A stretch of DNA of 49,399 nucleotides from Acanthamoeba sp. SK_2022b (lineage: Eukaryota > Discosea > Longamoebia > Acanthamoebidae), in assembly GCA_027943245.1 (NCBI GenBank), contig JANDJZ010000300.1:1-49399 (forward strand). Reading direction: 5' to 3'. The number at the start of each line of letters is the position of its first letter. Position 1 is the stretch's first letter. A model generated the notes under the pieces. It worked only from the letters and a program-made list of their open reading frames with translations. It had not been told where the DNA came from and did no database searches. The translations under genes and the position numbers were made by a program. Below, piece after piece: positions 20,220 to 30,851 of the stretch.

Positions 20220-20687
20220 ATGAGCCAAGATTGGAACACGATCGTCTTCAAGAAGAAGGCGCCCAGCGCCAAGGACTCCAAGGCTGTGACGCAGGCCCAG
20301 CGCACGGGTGGTGCCATCGAGACCTCGAAGAAGGCCGCTACCAACAAGCCCACCACGACCACTGGCGGACTGGCCCGCAGGCTTGAATCCGACATCACGA
20401 AGGGCATTGATGAGGAGCCGGACAAGCTCGCCCCCAAGACGGTGGGTCCCCAGGTGGGCCGTGCCATCCAGGCGGCACGAGTGGCGAAGGGGTTGACGCA
20501 GGCCCAGCTGGCCCAGCGCATCAACCAGAAGGCGACAGTGGTGAACGAACTCGAGCAGGGCAAGGCCCTGTTCAACAACCAGGTGCTCGGCCAGCTCGAA
20601 AGGCAGCTCGGCGTGAAGCTTAGGGGCGACAAGGCGCTCATCGGCACGCCACTCGAGCCGAAGACCTTCAAGGGCGGCGCCAAGTAA
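20220..20687 (+). CDS. MBF1: Multiprotein bridging factor 1 (EDF1 homologue)
   Basis: A single-exon frame of 155 residues starting MSQDWNTIVFKKKAPSAKDS, the typical MBF1 N-terminus. The C-terminal helix-turn-helix domain reads AIQAARVAKGLTQAQLAQRI, then NQKATVVNELEQGKALFNNQ and LGQLERQLGVKLRG. Length and order are normal for the family. MBF1 bridges transcription factors to TBP and also acts at collided ribosomes. The start at 20220 is preferred over an upstream in-frame ATG at 20127 because the family always begins at MS.DW. Confidence 0.95.
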   Translation: MSQDWNTIVFKKKAPSAKDSKAVTQAQRTGGAIETSKKAATNKPTTTTGGLARRLESDITKGIDEEPDKLAPKTVGPQVGRAIQAARVAKGLTQAQLAQRINQKATVVNELEQGKALFNNQVLGQLERQLGVKLRGDKALIGTPLEPKTFKGGAK

Positions 20688-20905
20688 ACAGCCTTCCTGC
20701 TAAATTTTCAATACGGCCCAATCTCTCTTCACTGTTGTTCATAGTTGTACAAACAATACCACTCGATCTCAACCTCAATTCTCACTGAAGAAGCCTCAAT
20801 TCTCACTGTGCGGCACTCACAGTGAGAACGCGAATTGATCCCAATTGAGCCACACAGCGTGTGGATGTTTTTGTCGCTTTTTTATTTTTTTATTTTCTTT
20901 TTACG

Positions 20906-22036
20906 TCACATGTCGATGAGGAATTGGCGGGAGATGAGGCAGGTCCCCACGCTTCCATCTACGAGGAAATGCCCAACCGTTTCATCTTGCGGTCCGAGCG
21001 AATTGACGTAGTAAGTGACGATGGGAGGGTTGAGTTTGTTGTTTTCCACCCGTTGGTGCGGTCCATCTCCATCTTCCACCACGACCATCGCTATGGTCTG
21101 CCGTCTCCTCCCATCTTCAGCCGCGGCTGCATCGATCTGTCGCTGATGCCTTCGCTCCTCGATCGCCTGATGGTACTTTAATCGAGCCATGCGTTGTTGC
21201 CTCCTTTCGCGGTGGAAGAGGCGGCGCACGTGATTGATTTCCTCCAGGCCCATCGCGGACGACATGGCGGGATGCTGGTGCGATCTCATCACGCTCTCCT
21301 CGTACGCCTCCACTTCCAGCCAGTGCTGATACGACAGTTCGAAATCATCGCATGGCTCCGGCGCTCTCCCTCGGTCGATTTCGACGAAGGAGAAGATCAG
21401 TCTCTGGGGCACGGCTTGGTTGAAGGCGCGGCTGGCCTTCTTTAGCAGCTGCTTCATCGAATCGCGCACGTTGACGGTGATTTCGGCCATCTCGCTCCTC
21501 TGTGACGTCCCATGTTGCCGAAGATACACCCGGATGTCTCGCGAAGAGGACTCAGCGCATTGCTGGAACTCCAATCGCCACTTCAGCTCTTGCCGCAGTC
21601 TGAGGTGGTAGAATCGATTGGCCTTGTCGTCAAGATGCTCGGCAAAGTGCTTCACGAACAGCCTGACACGTGTCCGTGCTCACCATTGTTAAGCACAGCT
21701 GTGCACTGCATCCATCCCGATGCAAAGAAAGATGCAAGTGGCTTGAAGGCACACTCACCTCTGCCACAAGGTCTGGTCGTGGGCTAGCGTGTGCCAGGCG
21801 TGGCAGGTGAGCGAGACTTGCAAGCACACGGCGCGAACGGGCAGCAGCGAAAAGATCTCCACCAGTAGCTCGGGCGGCAAGCGAGCAGTGATGAGCCCTC
21901 TACAACACGAACAAAACACATCGTGCTTGCCCCCCTCTCCTTGTCCTTCTCGTCCTGCCTGCACCAGAAGGCGTTCGGTGGTGTTCTCAGCGTTGTTCTT
22001 GTGCATGTGTTCTTTCGCTTGGGCTGCCCTTGCCAT
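20906..22036 (-). CDS. F-box protein
   Basis: The minus strand encodes an F-box LPPELLVEIFSLLPVRAVCL, continuing to CHAWHTLAHDQTLW. A GT-AG intron ending near 21663 then joins in phase to QRLFVKHFAEHL. The C-terminal 240 residues are charged and mostly helical (RLRQELKWRLEFQQ, MKQLLKKASRAFNQAV, HRERRQQRMARLKYHQAIEE) and end RQFLIDM. F-box proteins recruit substrates to SCF ubiquitin ligases, and the C-terminal part would be the substrate-binding region. The start is uncertain: 22036 is the first ATG of the open frame, but an intron may end just before the F-box near 21905, with the true first exon further upstream. Confidence 0.75.
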
Positions 22037-22335
22037 CACGTGTGGTGCGCTTTCAGCAAACTGGACGCATGTCTAGTGCAAACGTGCGACCTTCCTGTCG
22101 CACGGGGATGGCACGGGGCAGGACCAGCCTCCACCAACAAGCAGCAAGCGCAGTTACCGTCTTACGTGCGTTGGCGCCTCGCCACCTCCACTCTTTCTCG
22201 ACCTTCCGCGGAACTCAAGTGTCATCCCTATCACTTTGGCCTGGCTGCTCCCCCCCCCCGCCACGGGGCTTGGTGGTAGGCGTGTGCAGCTGCAAAAGTC
22301 GATCTGGTTGTTGTATTTGATCGTTGGCGCGAAGA

Positions 22336-22728
22336 TCAGTGCTTGTGTGTGGGCTTCTTGTGGTGGCTGCCGGCGGCCTTGTGGGTGGGCTTCTTGCGTG
22401 AAGGCTTCTTGTGGTGGCTGGCCGCGGCCTTGTGGTGCCCGTGATCTGGCTTCTTGTGCGCGCTCTTGTGGTGGCCTGGCCGGTGTTGTGGGTGCTTAGC
22501 CTTGGCGCCTCCCCGGGCACACAGCTCTTGTGTTTCTTCTTCGTCCTGCAGGGGATCTGCTCCCTTGTCCCAGTCCTCGTCTACTCACGACAGAGATTGG
22601 GTGGGTACAACTGCAGCTATACACAATGTGGTAAAGAATGAACCTTGTTCATGGGCTTGGCTTAGAATTGCAAGGAAGGCCAAGCTGGCCAAAGCAACAG
22701 CGAACACAAGGAGGATGTTGCGCTTCAT
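22336..22728 (-). CDS. Small secreted His/Lys-rich protein with HHKKP repeats
   Basis: Two exons (22728-22644 and 22580-22336) joined by a 63-base GT-AG intron encode 109 residues. Exon 1 is a signal peptide (MKRNILLVFAVALASLAFLA) ending at an SQAHEQ cleavage-like site. Exon 2 begins with an acidic stretch and then becomes a His/Lys/Ala/Pro-rich repeat tail. GHHKSAHKKPDHGHHKAA is followed by two ASHHKKP/GSHHKKP units and ends KPTHKH. There is a single cysteine. Such tails bind metals or anionic surfaces in other proteins; the role here is unknown. The tail is lengthened by near-identical 30-60 bp repeat units in the DNA. Confidence 0.75.
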
Positions 22729-23179
22729 GTGATGTTGAGAATCGAGAATGGAGTGCAGGTGCTCACAGTTAGATACCCTCCTTTCGGTTTCACTACATGG
22801 ATACTCAGCAGCTGCACAACTTCACGGCTTCAAGGGAGAATCAACGTGTTGGCCCACCAGGAACGTCAGGTTGCACGCTCACCTGCGTGCGCTGGGTGGC
22901 GATGGCGGTAGGGGCTGTGCTTGTCGCGGAGTGGTCGGCTCGGCCATACCAATCATTCTGCGCCGTACTGGAATCGTCTGCCGAAAAAGAACACGAAAAA
23001 GCAAACTCGATCTACGAAACGACTACGTGCGGGTGAGTGTATCGCCGGGCAGCGCATTCTTCACTCACTCCCAACGCCATCGCACCGCGGTCTCGACCAT
23101 TTAATTCCCCGCAGCTCCCTCGCGCTAAACTGGCGTCTCTTTGTAAATCATCAACTCCATCAATTCAGTTTGCATCACC
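22729..23179. other. Divergent intergenic region, no gene recognised
   Basis: This lies between the starts of the His/Lys-rich gene (minus) and the LysM gene (plus) and should hold both promoters. A short frame on the plus strand (22921-23202) has no domain support. No tRNA or other RNA gene is visible. Confidence 0.5.
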
Positions 23180-24943
23180 ATGACCAGCACCTTTGGACAT
23201 AACGATATTCCTCTGCAGAGCTTCCCGTACGCTCTCCGTCTCTCCTTGGTTATACCCTATGAATGCATCTTTATTCAAATATTTATATTTTAATCTTTTT
23301 GTTATTACAGTGTGTACGGGTCGGGTGGCGGCTACTACGTGCCGGCCGACTACGGCGTGGCGGGGGCTGCGGCCTTGCCTCAGCCCGTCTGGGTTCCTGC
23401 TCCCTCAGCTGCCACCGCGCCCGCCTCGTGGGGCTCGCCTGCACCCGTGCCCCTCTACCCGCGCACCACCTTGACTCCCATGGGCTCCATCAACGCGTAC
23501 GCACCAGCAGCGCCCTTTTATGGACTATGAGCGTGTTGTTGTGTTGTGCATTTACGTTTAATAACTCTGTAACAGTGCCTACATCCAGCCCGCCCTGCCT
23601 CAGCAGCACTACCACACCGGCTGCGATCCTCACCAAGCTCAGGCCTCTGCGCAGGAGACCCAGGCGTTCGCCGTCGAGGGTGCCAAGCAGCGGTGCACCA
23701 AGTGTCGTTCCTACTTCACCGTACGCAGCCCCCCCCCCTCCTTCTACACGCGCGCCATGGTCAAGTAGGCTGACCAGCCTTGTGTCTTCTTGTTCTACTT
23801 CTTCATTGGTGGTGGTGATGATGTTATCGTACGCAGGCCAAGGAGAACGTGGAGGGAGCATGCGTGTACCATCCGGGCCACTATGCCACCCCCGACACGG
23901 CGGGCCCGGTCATGATGCCGGCCTCGACCCTCCTCCGCTGGTCGTGCTGTCGATCCCCCGAATCGGACGCCCCCGGCTGCCGACAGCAGCGTCACGTCGT
24001 AGACCCCACCACCGCCGGTATCACCCTCAACGACACAACATCACTACACTACACGACGGCTCGCGTAGAAGAGGGGCCCTCACCTCTACTTCTATTTTTC
24101 CTTTTATTTTCCTTTTATTTCCTTTTTATTTCTTTTTTGTGAACCGCAGCGATCCTGCGCAGGTTCGACACTTCGGCGCAGCTGCGCGAGGGGCTGGCCC
24201 CGACGGCCGGCGGCGGACTCACGCAGGAGTCGTCGTCCTCCGATGACGAGGAGACGAGTGACGACTACGCGAGCCTCGAGGAGAGGGAGCACATCGAGCG
24301 AGGCCTCAGGAAGATGATGCGCGCCGCGGGACAGGACGACGCGAGCGTGGCCGAGGCCGGCGGGGTGGTGGTGGTGCGCCACCAGGTGGCGAAGACGGAC
24401 ACGCTGGCCGGTCTGTCCCTGCGCTACGGCGTCAAGGTGGACGACATCAAGCAGGCCAACAACCTCACCTCGCAGTCGATCTTTGCCCACAAGTTCCTGC
24501 TCATCCCCAACCCGGCGAGGACGCCCACGCCCGAGGAGCTCAGCAGCACCGTCATGCCCAAGGACGGCAAGAAGAGCATCGGTACCCCTCCCATTCATAT
24601 TTTGTTAAGAAAAAATTATTTTATTTATTATTGACTTATTGAATTTTTGTTTTTTTTAAAAAAAAAAAACAAAAAAAAAAACCAGCGCTGGAGCGGTTCC
24701 GGGCTATGGCCAAGTGCGATAGGGAGGAGGCCAGCTACTATTTGGAGGAGCACGACTTTGACATCAAGCAGGCGTTGGCCGCTTTCCACGCCGACCTGGA
24801 GTGGGAGAAGAACGCGCCCACGCCGCAGAAGGCACGCCTCCCCCAAAAGAGCGCATCTCCCCTTTGGCTCCTCCGCTTACCTTGGATCGCTTTCCCCTGC
24901 CACGCAGACCACCATCACGACCAGAGCGAAGCGTTACTACTAG
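23180..24943 (+). CDS. LysM-domain protein with CHORD-like Cys cluster and UBA-like C-terminus
   Basis: Seven exons (23180-23226, 23311-23496, 23576-23720, 23837-24017, 24150-24581, 24686-24831, 24908-24943) give 390 residues with matching phases. After a Gly/Ala/Pro-rich start comes a cysteine cluster: CTKCRSYFT, GACVYHPGHY, RWSCC and GCRQQRHV, resembling a condensed CHORD zinc-binding module. An acidic linker (SSSSDDEETSDD) leads to a LysM domain (HQVAKTDTLAGLSLRYGVKV, then IKQANNL and FAHKFLLIP). A UBA-like helix bundle follows (CDREEASYYLEEHDFDIKQA). No signal peptide is seen, so it is likely intracellular. The last intron starts with GC rather than GT. If it is retained, the end would differ and stop at about 24957. 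Confidence 0.8.
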
Positions 24944-25142
24944 GTAGACACGAGTGATGGCGTTAGCAGCCACCTGCTCCTCCTGCTGTCCTTGTGTACA
25001 GATAGAGACGATATTTTTATTTTGTCAGATAAAATAGTTTAAATAATAAAAATATGAAAGTAATAGTGATGTCCCACGCAATGTTACCTGGCGCACAAGA
25101 GACCACCATGACCTGTCCGAGCCTGAGGTCATGGTTCATATC

Positions 25143-25392
25143 GGGTACACGCCCCTTGCCCCCCCCCCCTCTACAACGTGGCGAACGAGATGGTCAATGA
25201 ATTAATGCACGAATGGGTTGGTGGGTTGGGGGGGGGGGTAAAGGAACGACCGATCAACGACTTCCTGAGCGCGCTCTGCTGTGCCTGTTGCAGGCAGGCC
25301 CAGGACGGCAACGAGATCAAGGCCTTCAGGCAGGGCAAGAGGCGCCCAGGCCTTCCTCCTCTTCCTCCCAACGCCACACCTACACGCGTGCT
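25143..25392 (+). pseudogene. Inverted copy of the last exon of the PLAC8-family gene
   Basis: This matches the reverse complement of about 27655-27910, including the preceding C-rich and G-rich intron and part of the 3' untranslated region. The exon reads ERPINDFLSALCCACC, then RQAQDGNEIKAFRQGK, against ERPIYDFLSALCCSCC in the intact gene. A 12-base loss removes the last residues and the stop codon. No other PLAC8 exons are visible beside it, so it is a relic of an inverted duplication rather than a second gene. Confidence 0.75.
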
Positions 25393-25451
25393 GAGGCGAA
25401 CGTTGTTTATATCTCCAATGATTGGAACGACGGTTGCACTCCCCCAACCAT

Positions 25452-26900
25452 TCAAACGGGTTGGGCGGCCCAGCGAGCGATCCAAGGGCCGGCGACGGTG
25501 GTGTCGAACTCGTCCTTGTCGCTCGAGTGCCAGCCCGAGAGGGCTTCCTTCTGGACGACGTTCCTGTTGACCGCCACCCACTCGTGCCACGCAGGCCAGA
25601 AGTCGGGCACGGCCTCGCCCTGGGCGTTGCGCAGCGGGAACACGTCCTTGATGCCCTCGAAGCCCGAGCGCTCGTTGCTCCTCTGCCACCTCAGGTCCAC
25701 GCTCCAACGAATCCAATCTGACCTGCAAATTAAAAAAATACAAATTTTAAAAATAAATAAAAAAATAAATAAGATAAAATGTTACGTGTTGTCGCCAGAG
25801 CAGTGAGGGATGATGTTGTTGAAGAAGACCACGGAGCCCAGCTTCATCTCGCAGTCGACGCGCTCACCCTCCGGAAGCTCGGCCTCGTCGACGTAGAGGT
25901 ACCAGCTCCTCTGGTCGCCCTCCTCCTGCTGGGAGTGAGACGCCTGGCCCTTCCTGTTACGCTCCAACCGATGGCGCAGCACCTGACGCCACATCAACTC
26001 CCACACATCAGCCCCGAGGCCCGTTTGCCTGCGCCCCGAGTCGAGTTGGGCCAAAGGGACGCACGGGGAGCTTGTGCGCGCCCTTGATCAGCCGGAGGGT
26101 GCCCATGGACCTGTCGACGTCGCACAGGGGAATCCAGGCGGTCGGCTGGCTCGTGCGCTCTGCCCCGGCGGCCAGGTAGGCGCAGTCCTGGTGCCACGGC
26201 ACCGTGGCGAGCGGATTGCCCGGTGTTTTCTACACCGAGTAGAGAGAGAGAGAGAGAGAGGTTGGCAGGCTGGTCACGATCGGGAAGCGTTTGGGGGGGG
26301 GGGTTGGGCATACCGAGCGCACGTTCCAGACAGGGTGGCCCGCGAGGTGGCCGTCTGGGCCAGTGCTCGGGAGCATCTGCGCAAGGCCAAGTGTTAAGAC
26401 ACAATGACGACTCTAGAGTGGACGAGCAAAAACCTGTTCGACCACGTCGAGCAGACGAGGGCTCGACCACAGCCTGGCTAGCTCGACGCCCATCACTCCC
26501 GACGTGTGGATGAGCACTGGACTCGAGGAGGTCGGGTTAACCAACGACGTTGCGCCATCATAGTGAATGAGAGAAGGAGTAGGCTTACCGCTTGCGCCCT
26601 TGAACTGCTGTTCGAGGAGCGTGAGGCGATGGTATACGTCCGCGTCGGCATGGAGGTCTTGTATCTTTCCGGCCGCGTAAAGCCGGTGAGCGAGCCGATC
26701 AACTACGTCCTCGATCTCTGGTTTCGTGTGGGAAGGCGCTTGAGATGAAAAAGGAAAGGGGATGAAGATGGCGGGAATAATAAAGTTAGACCTTTGAGGA
26801 CCGGGAGGAGCTCGTCGGGTTTGAAGAAGTCCGGGACTATGAGGAACCCGTCTCGCTCCAGCTGTGCAAGCTGTTCCTGGCTCAGCAGATGCGACGCCAT
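25452..26900 (-). CDS. Phytanoyl-CoA dioxygenase (PhyH) family protein
   Basis: The first exon starts at 26900 (MASHLLSQEQLAQLERDGFL, then IVPDFF), the standard PhyH beginning. Later exons give EIEDVVDRLAHRLY, VLIHTSGVMGVELARLWSSP, GHPVWNVRS, TVPWHQDCAYLAAGAERTSQ, WIPLCDVDRSMGTLRLIKGA, SVVFFNNIIPHCSGDN and IRWSVDLRW. The iron ligands of this 2-oxoglutarate oxygenase fold are visible as H-x-D in WHQD and the later His in IIPH. The Arg in IRWSVDLR is a likely 2-oxoglutarate ligand. The substrate is not predictable. At least seven exons are needed. It is divergent from the gene at 27033 with only 132 bp between starts. Confidence 0.88.
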
Positions 26901-27032
26901 CTTTGCTCAAGGGGCACGGAGAGAAACGATAAAATCGGATATCATCAAAAGAAAAGCAAAGCAGGAAAAGAACAAGAAAAAAAGAGGAAAAGGAACCAAG
27001 AGCGAAAAAAGCGATAGAACTCTCAACAAAGG

Positions 27033-27494
27033 ATGAGCAGCGAAGCGACAGCAGCTCACGTGCAAGTTGAGGGGGCGGCAACGGGGCAGGCCGCCGTGGA
27101 CACGAGCCAGTGCGCTGTTGTGGTTGAGGCCCAGCATGGAGGCATACTGAAGCTGCGCTTCACCAACAACGGCGGCCAAGAGGTGGAGGCCCAGCGCACC
27201 ATCATCGTGCGACCCTGGGCTCACCCCTCTCTCGAAGGTGCCCATTCCCCATCCTTAGGTTGTAGCAATGAATTCTTTCTTTTTTTATAAGATATATATT
27301 ATTTTTATTGTATTTTGGTTTTAGGTGCCATGTTCACGCAGGAGTCGGGCGAGACGGTCCAGTTGAAGGAAAGGCCCGACCTCCTTTCGCGCTTCGCTTT
27401 CCAAGAGGGCGACCTCGTGCTGTCGTTCAGCGGCGCCGCCCTGCCGCTCTTTGCCAACGGCGGCCTGCTCACCCTCATCGACTACTTCCGCTGA
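27033..27494 (+). CDS. Small protein of unknown function
   Basis: Two exons (27033-27237 and 27325-27494) joined in phase by an AT-rich 87-base GT-AG intron encode 124 residues. The sequence alternates short strand-like stretches (CAVVVEAQHGGILKLRFTNN and TIIVRPW) and ends with EGDLVLSFSGAALPLFANGG. There is no signal peptide, membrane segment or recognised domain. The composition suggests a small all-beta protein. The very short divergent spacer with the PhyH gene implies coordinated expression. Confidence 0.7.
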
Positions 27495-27707
27495 CCTAAC
27501 GAACGTGTGCATCATTCGAGCGGCTGGCTGCCCAACTCTCCCCCTTTGACACACCCAACCAACAAAGATATATGCAAATATAAATATATATCTTTATTAA
27601 AATAGCTGCTTGCATTGGCAACGCCATCACCGTGCAGAGAGAAGAGGAGTGGCGATCGGGGGCGGGTGTGGCGTTAGGCGCAGGAGGAGGAAGGAAGGCC
27701 TGGGCGC

Positions 27708-28576
27708 CTAGTTGTTGAGCTTGCCCTGCCTGAAGGCCTTGATCTCGTTGCCGTCCTGGGCCAGCATGCAGCACGAGCAGCAGAGCGCGCTCAGGAAGTC
27801 GTAGATCGGCCGTTCCTGTTACCCCCCCCCCCAAACCCAGCGCGTGAGGCGAGCGGGCCAATGGGAGCAGATAGCAGAGGGGGGGGGGGCAAGGGGCGTG
27901 TACCCGGTAGCCCAAGGCCTTGCGGAACTCGACTCGGGTCCACCAGCGGAGGAACGTCTGCAATGTGGAGGAGGGGGGGCGTCGACACGAAGTGAAAGTG
28001 TAAGAAGAGAGGCACACACAAACACACAAAAGATGTCACTGCGCTACACGTACCGAGGAGAGGAAGAAGAAGAACGGGTCGGCGCAATAGATGGTCAGGC
28101 AGTAGGCGCTGCCCCAGACACAGCAGATGTTGCCGGTGTCTTTTTCGTTCTGTACGCGTAGTCATATGAAAGTGGTTCATACACTTATTTAAATAAAAAA
28201 TTGATGAAAAGAAAAATACAAAGCAAGTGCACAAAAGGTAAATATATAAATTTAAAAAGGGGGGAAGGGTTACGTGAGGGTTCAGGCGCTCCCAGTTCTG
28301 GCCGAACTGGATGCAGGGACAGCACCAAGAGCAGATACCTGGGGGGGGGAAGACACGTCGTTGATGAGAAAGATGAGACATAGGAGAGAGGTGGTGCAAA
28401 ATTATGGTGAATAAGAGAAAAAAACACGTACAAATTTCGAAGTCGGTGAAGCAGGAACAGAGGCCGTGCTCGAAGTCGTTCTGGCCAGCGGCCGAACCAC
28501 CCGGCGGGCTCTGGGGCTGGGGCTCGTTGTGGGGGTCATGCTTGCCTCCAATGTCGTCGCTGTCATCCAAACCCAT
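27708..28576 (-). CDS. PLAC8-family cysteine-rich protein
   Basis: Five exons are read from 28576. An acidic, Pro-rich start (MGLDDSDDIGGKHDPHNEPQ) leads to the conserved Cys block GLCSCFTDFEICICSWCCPC with IQFGQNWERLN. Next is NICCVWGSAYCLTIYCADPF, then RWWTRVEFRKALGYR, and the last exon ERPIYDFLSALCCSCC with LAQDGNEIKAFRQGKLNN. The CC-rich segments and their order are those of PLAC8/FCR/ONZIN proteins, which are membrane-associated in plants and animals. Introns contain C or G runs of up to twelve bases. An inverted copy of the last exon lies at 25143-25392. Confidence 0.85.
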
Positions 28577-28847
28577 CTTTGCCTTTGTGTCTCTCTGCGC
28601 CTGTAAGTCAATAACCGCTCACCGTCTAACACTCATTAATATCGGAGCTAAGTTATTGTCGACTCTCCTTGTCGACATTTCTGCGCGGTTCAGGTAACCT
28701 CTGCCTTTTCTGCTCACCCGCCCCTTTTTTGCACCGTGCTTGGGTGGTTTTGTGTCAATCGATAGTAATTTGACAAAAATAAGTCTTAACTCCATAACCC
28801 AGGCGAAAAAAGAAAGAAAAAACATAACACAGCGTTCCTCAACGGAG

Positions 28848-30761
28848 ATGACACCAGCAAAAACTCTTCTACTCTTTATCACAGCGTTCGTGCTCGGGTT
28901 ACTCTGTTCTCCCTCCTTCCCTCCCTTCCCAGCCTCTGCTTTTTTCAGGTCCTTTGGGCTTGAGGACAATCCAGGATCTTCCTCAAGTCGAATCTCCCTC
29001 TGCCCTACCTCTTCCCCTTGCCGCTTCTCCCTCCTCTTGTGTTCTACCTCCTCCCCTTGCCGCTTCTCCCTCCTCCAGTGTTCCACCTCCTCCCCTTGCC
29101 GTTTCTCCTTCTCCCCTTCCGGAACCGGTGTGGCATGAGCTACTGCACGCCAGCGAGCCCTGTGCAGATCCCATCAGCGTGATTTGGGTCCTGCCCAACA
29201 GAATGTGGGGCTCCTCCCTCTGGAGCGGCTATGAGATCGCGGACGCCATCAGTGCGGCGCCCCACTTCTTGCAGATCATGTGAGGTGGTGGAAGAGTTGG
29301 CCCGTGTGCTGATGAGAATGACCGGGAACTGCAGCGAACAGCTTTCCGGAGCTCGTGTGCCTTGCTCTACGGGCGGAGCAGGTTGCAGCTAAGAGCAAGG
29401 ACGAAGTTCTGGATCTGTTTGTAGAGAATGGCCAACCGCAGACCAAACGCACGGTTGACCTCTGCCTCTTTCTGAAGAAGGCCACCAACTACATGCTGGG
29501 CAGGTAAAGCCACTTGCATCTGCACTCATGACCACCAGCGCCTCACCAACCAACCACAAGGTGTCGTGAGCTGGGAGCAGCCACCGCGGTTCTGTATGTG
29601 GACAGCCACCCAGACATGCTGAGAGAGGCAGACTGGGGGCTCCCCCGGACGGACAGGAGCGTGTTTGACTTTCACATTCTGCCCAACACTCTCTCGGCGC
29701 AGCACTACCGAAACGCCATGAGCGGGAGCGCGTGGATGATCCCACAGCACGACTCCAACTTGCTTGGCCTACGCCACGACCCAACCAAGCCAGTGCGTGT
29801 CATTGGCTGGCAAGGAGCCAAGAGGAACCGCATGGCCGAGCAAGTGAGGGTGCGTGCGGCAGTGGTCCTATCTAGGTTTTGATTGGTTGTGGTTGTTTGG
29901 ATCACTTACCTGAACACAACATCATCGTCATCGTCATCAACAACAATAGGAAGGGCTGTTTTCGTGGACTCAGGCGAGGGGGATCAAGTTCAAGGAGATC
30001 TTCTATAAGGGAGAGCCAGCTACACGTGAGTACCTCCTCGAGGAGCGAGATCGCCACTTTAGGGAGGCCGTGGACAGCGTAGACATCATGGTCATCTTTC
30101 CCTCTGGTGAGTAGACCTCCTCATTCGACGGCGCTCACTCGTTATCTCACTCATCAAACCACTTGAATGGTTAGCCGACGACACCTTCCACAAGCTCATT
30201 TACAAGCCAAACGCGAGGAACATCTTTTCGCTTTGCATGGGCATTCCTGCTGTCCTCTTCCCCTACGTCAGGTTCACCATCGATGCCCCCACTCCGCCGC
30301 CATATGTCCCGAGATCGCCTGTGTTCTCCCTTTCTCACCACGTGCTGTGTGGTGAGCACAGCTACATCGAAGAGCTGCGCTGGTCGCACTACCCCGCCTT
30401 TGCGTCGAACCTCCCGGAGCTGTTCCGGTGGCTCGATATTCTCACCAACAGCACCCATGTATCGCCCGCTTCTTGTCATTTCCCACTTGTGTGTGCGTGG
30501 TTCACTCACACGCTCGTTGGGGGGGGGGGAAACAGGCTCGACAGACGCTGTCGCGACTGGGGCTACAGTTCGCCGAGCACCTGTCCCTCGACAACATCGC
30601 CAAGTACGTAGTGGGCTTTCGTCGGTCTTCGCTCACTTACCCTCTCCCTGTCTGTCGTTGGTTACAGGTATTGGGCCTTCCATCTTCGCGACGCGCTCTG
30701 TGGCCGCAACCACACGCTCGACAACAAGCGTGTGCTAAACCCAGACCTCGTGCAGGACTAA
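28848..30761 (+). CDS. Secreted or lumenal protein, possibly glycosyltransferase-like
   Basis: The start at 28848 gives a hydrophobic leader (TLLLFITAFVLGLL). A short pyrimidine-rich intron ending at 28948 is needed to reach the main frame. A Pro/Ser/Ala-rich repeat of three 13-residue units (LPLPLAASPSSCV) follows, then EPVWHELLHASEPCADPISV. Phase-matched exons continue with FPELVCLALRAEQVAAKSKD, ATAVLYVDSHPDMLREADWG, SGSAWMIPQHDSNL, REYLLEERDRHFREAVDSVD and KPNARNIFSLCMGIPAVLFP, and end NPDLVQD. The pattern of KPxxR.....G.PAV and then Y.EEL resembles the donor-binding end of some GT-B glycosyltransferases, but this is only suggestive. Exons near the start are less certain. Confidence 0.6.
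28999..29115 (+). repeat. Three 39-bp tandem repeats in the coding region
   Basis: The unit CTACCTCTTCCCCTTGCCGC plus 19 more bases is repeated three times with a few changes. It encodes 13-residue Pro/Ala/Ser units in the frame used by the gene. A second open frame reads Ser/Cys/Arg-rich units. Confidence 0.8.
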
Positions 30762-30851
30762 GCTCTTCTTTGCGGCCGCAAAGAAAAAGCCCTGAAAATG
30801 AAGAAAATATACATTTCTTATATTTATTTTTTTATCTATTTTTCTGCACGA

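Noticed and set aside
23263..24246. 327-residue open frame on the plus strand
   Set aside because: It runs through introns of the LysM gene in another frame. The spliced reading has recognisable domains and matching phases.
25213..25806. 197-residue plus-strand frame
   Set aside because: It begins in the inverted PLAC8 exon copy in the wrong frame and then lies antisense to the PhyH gene.
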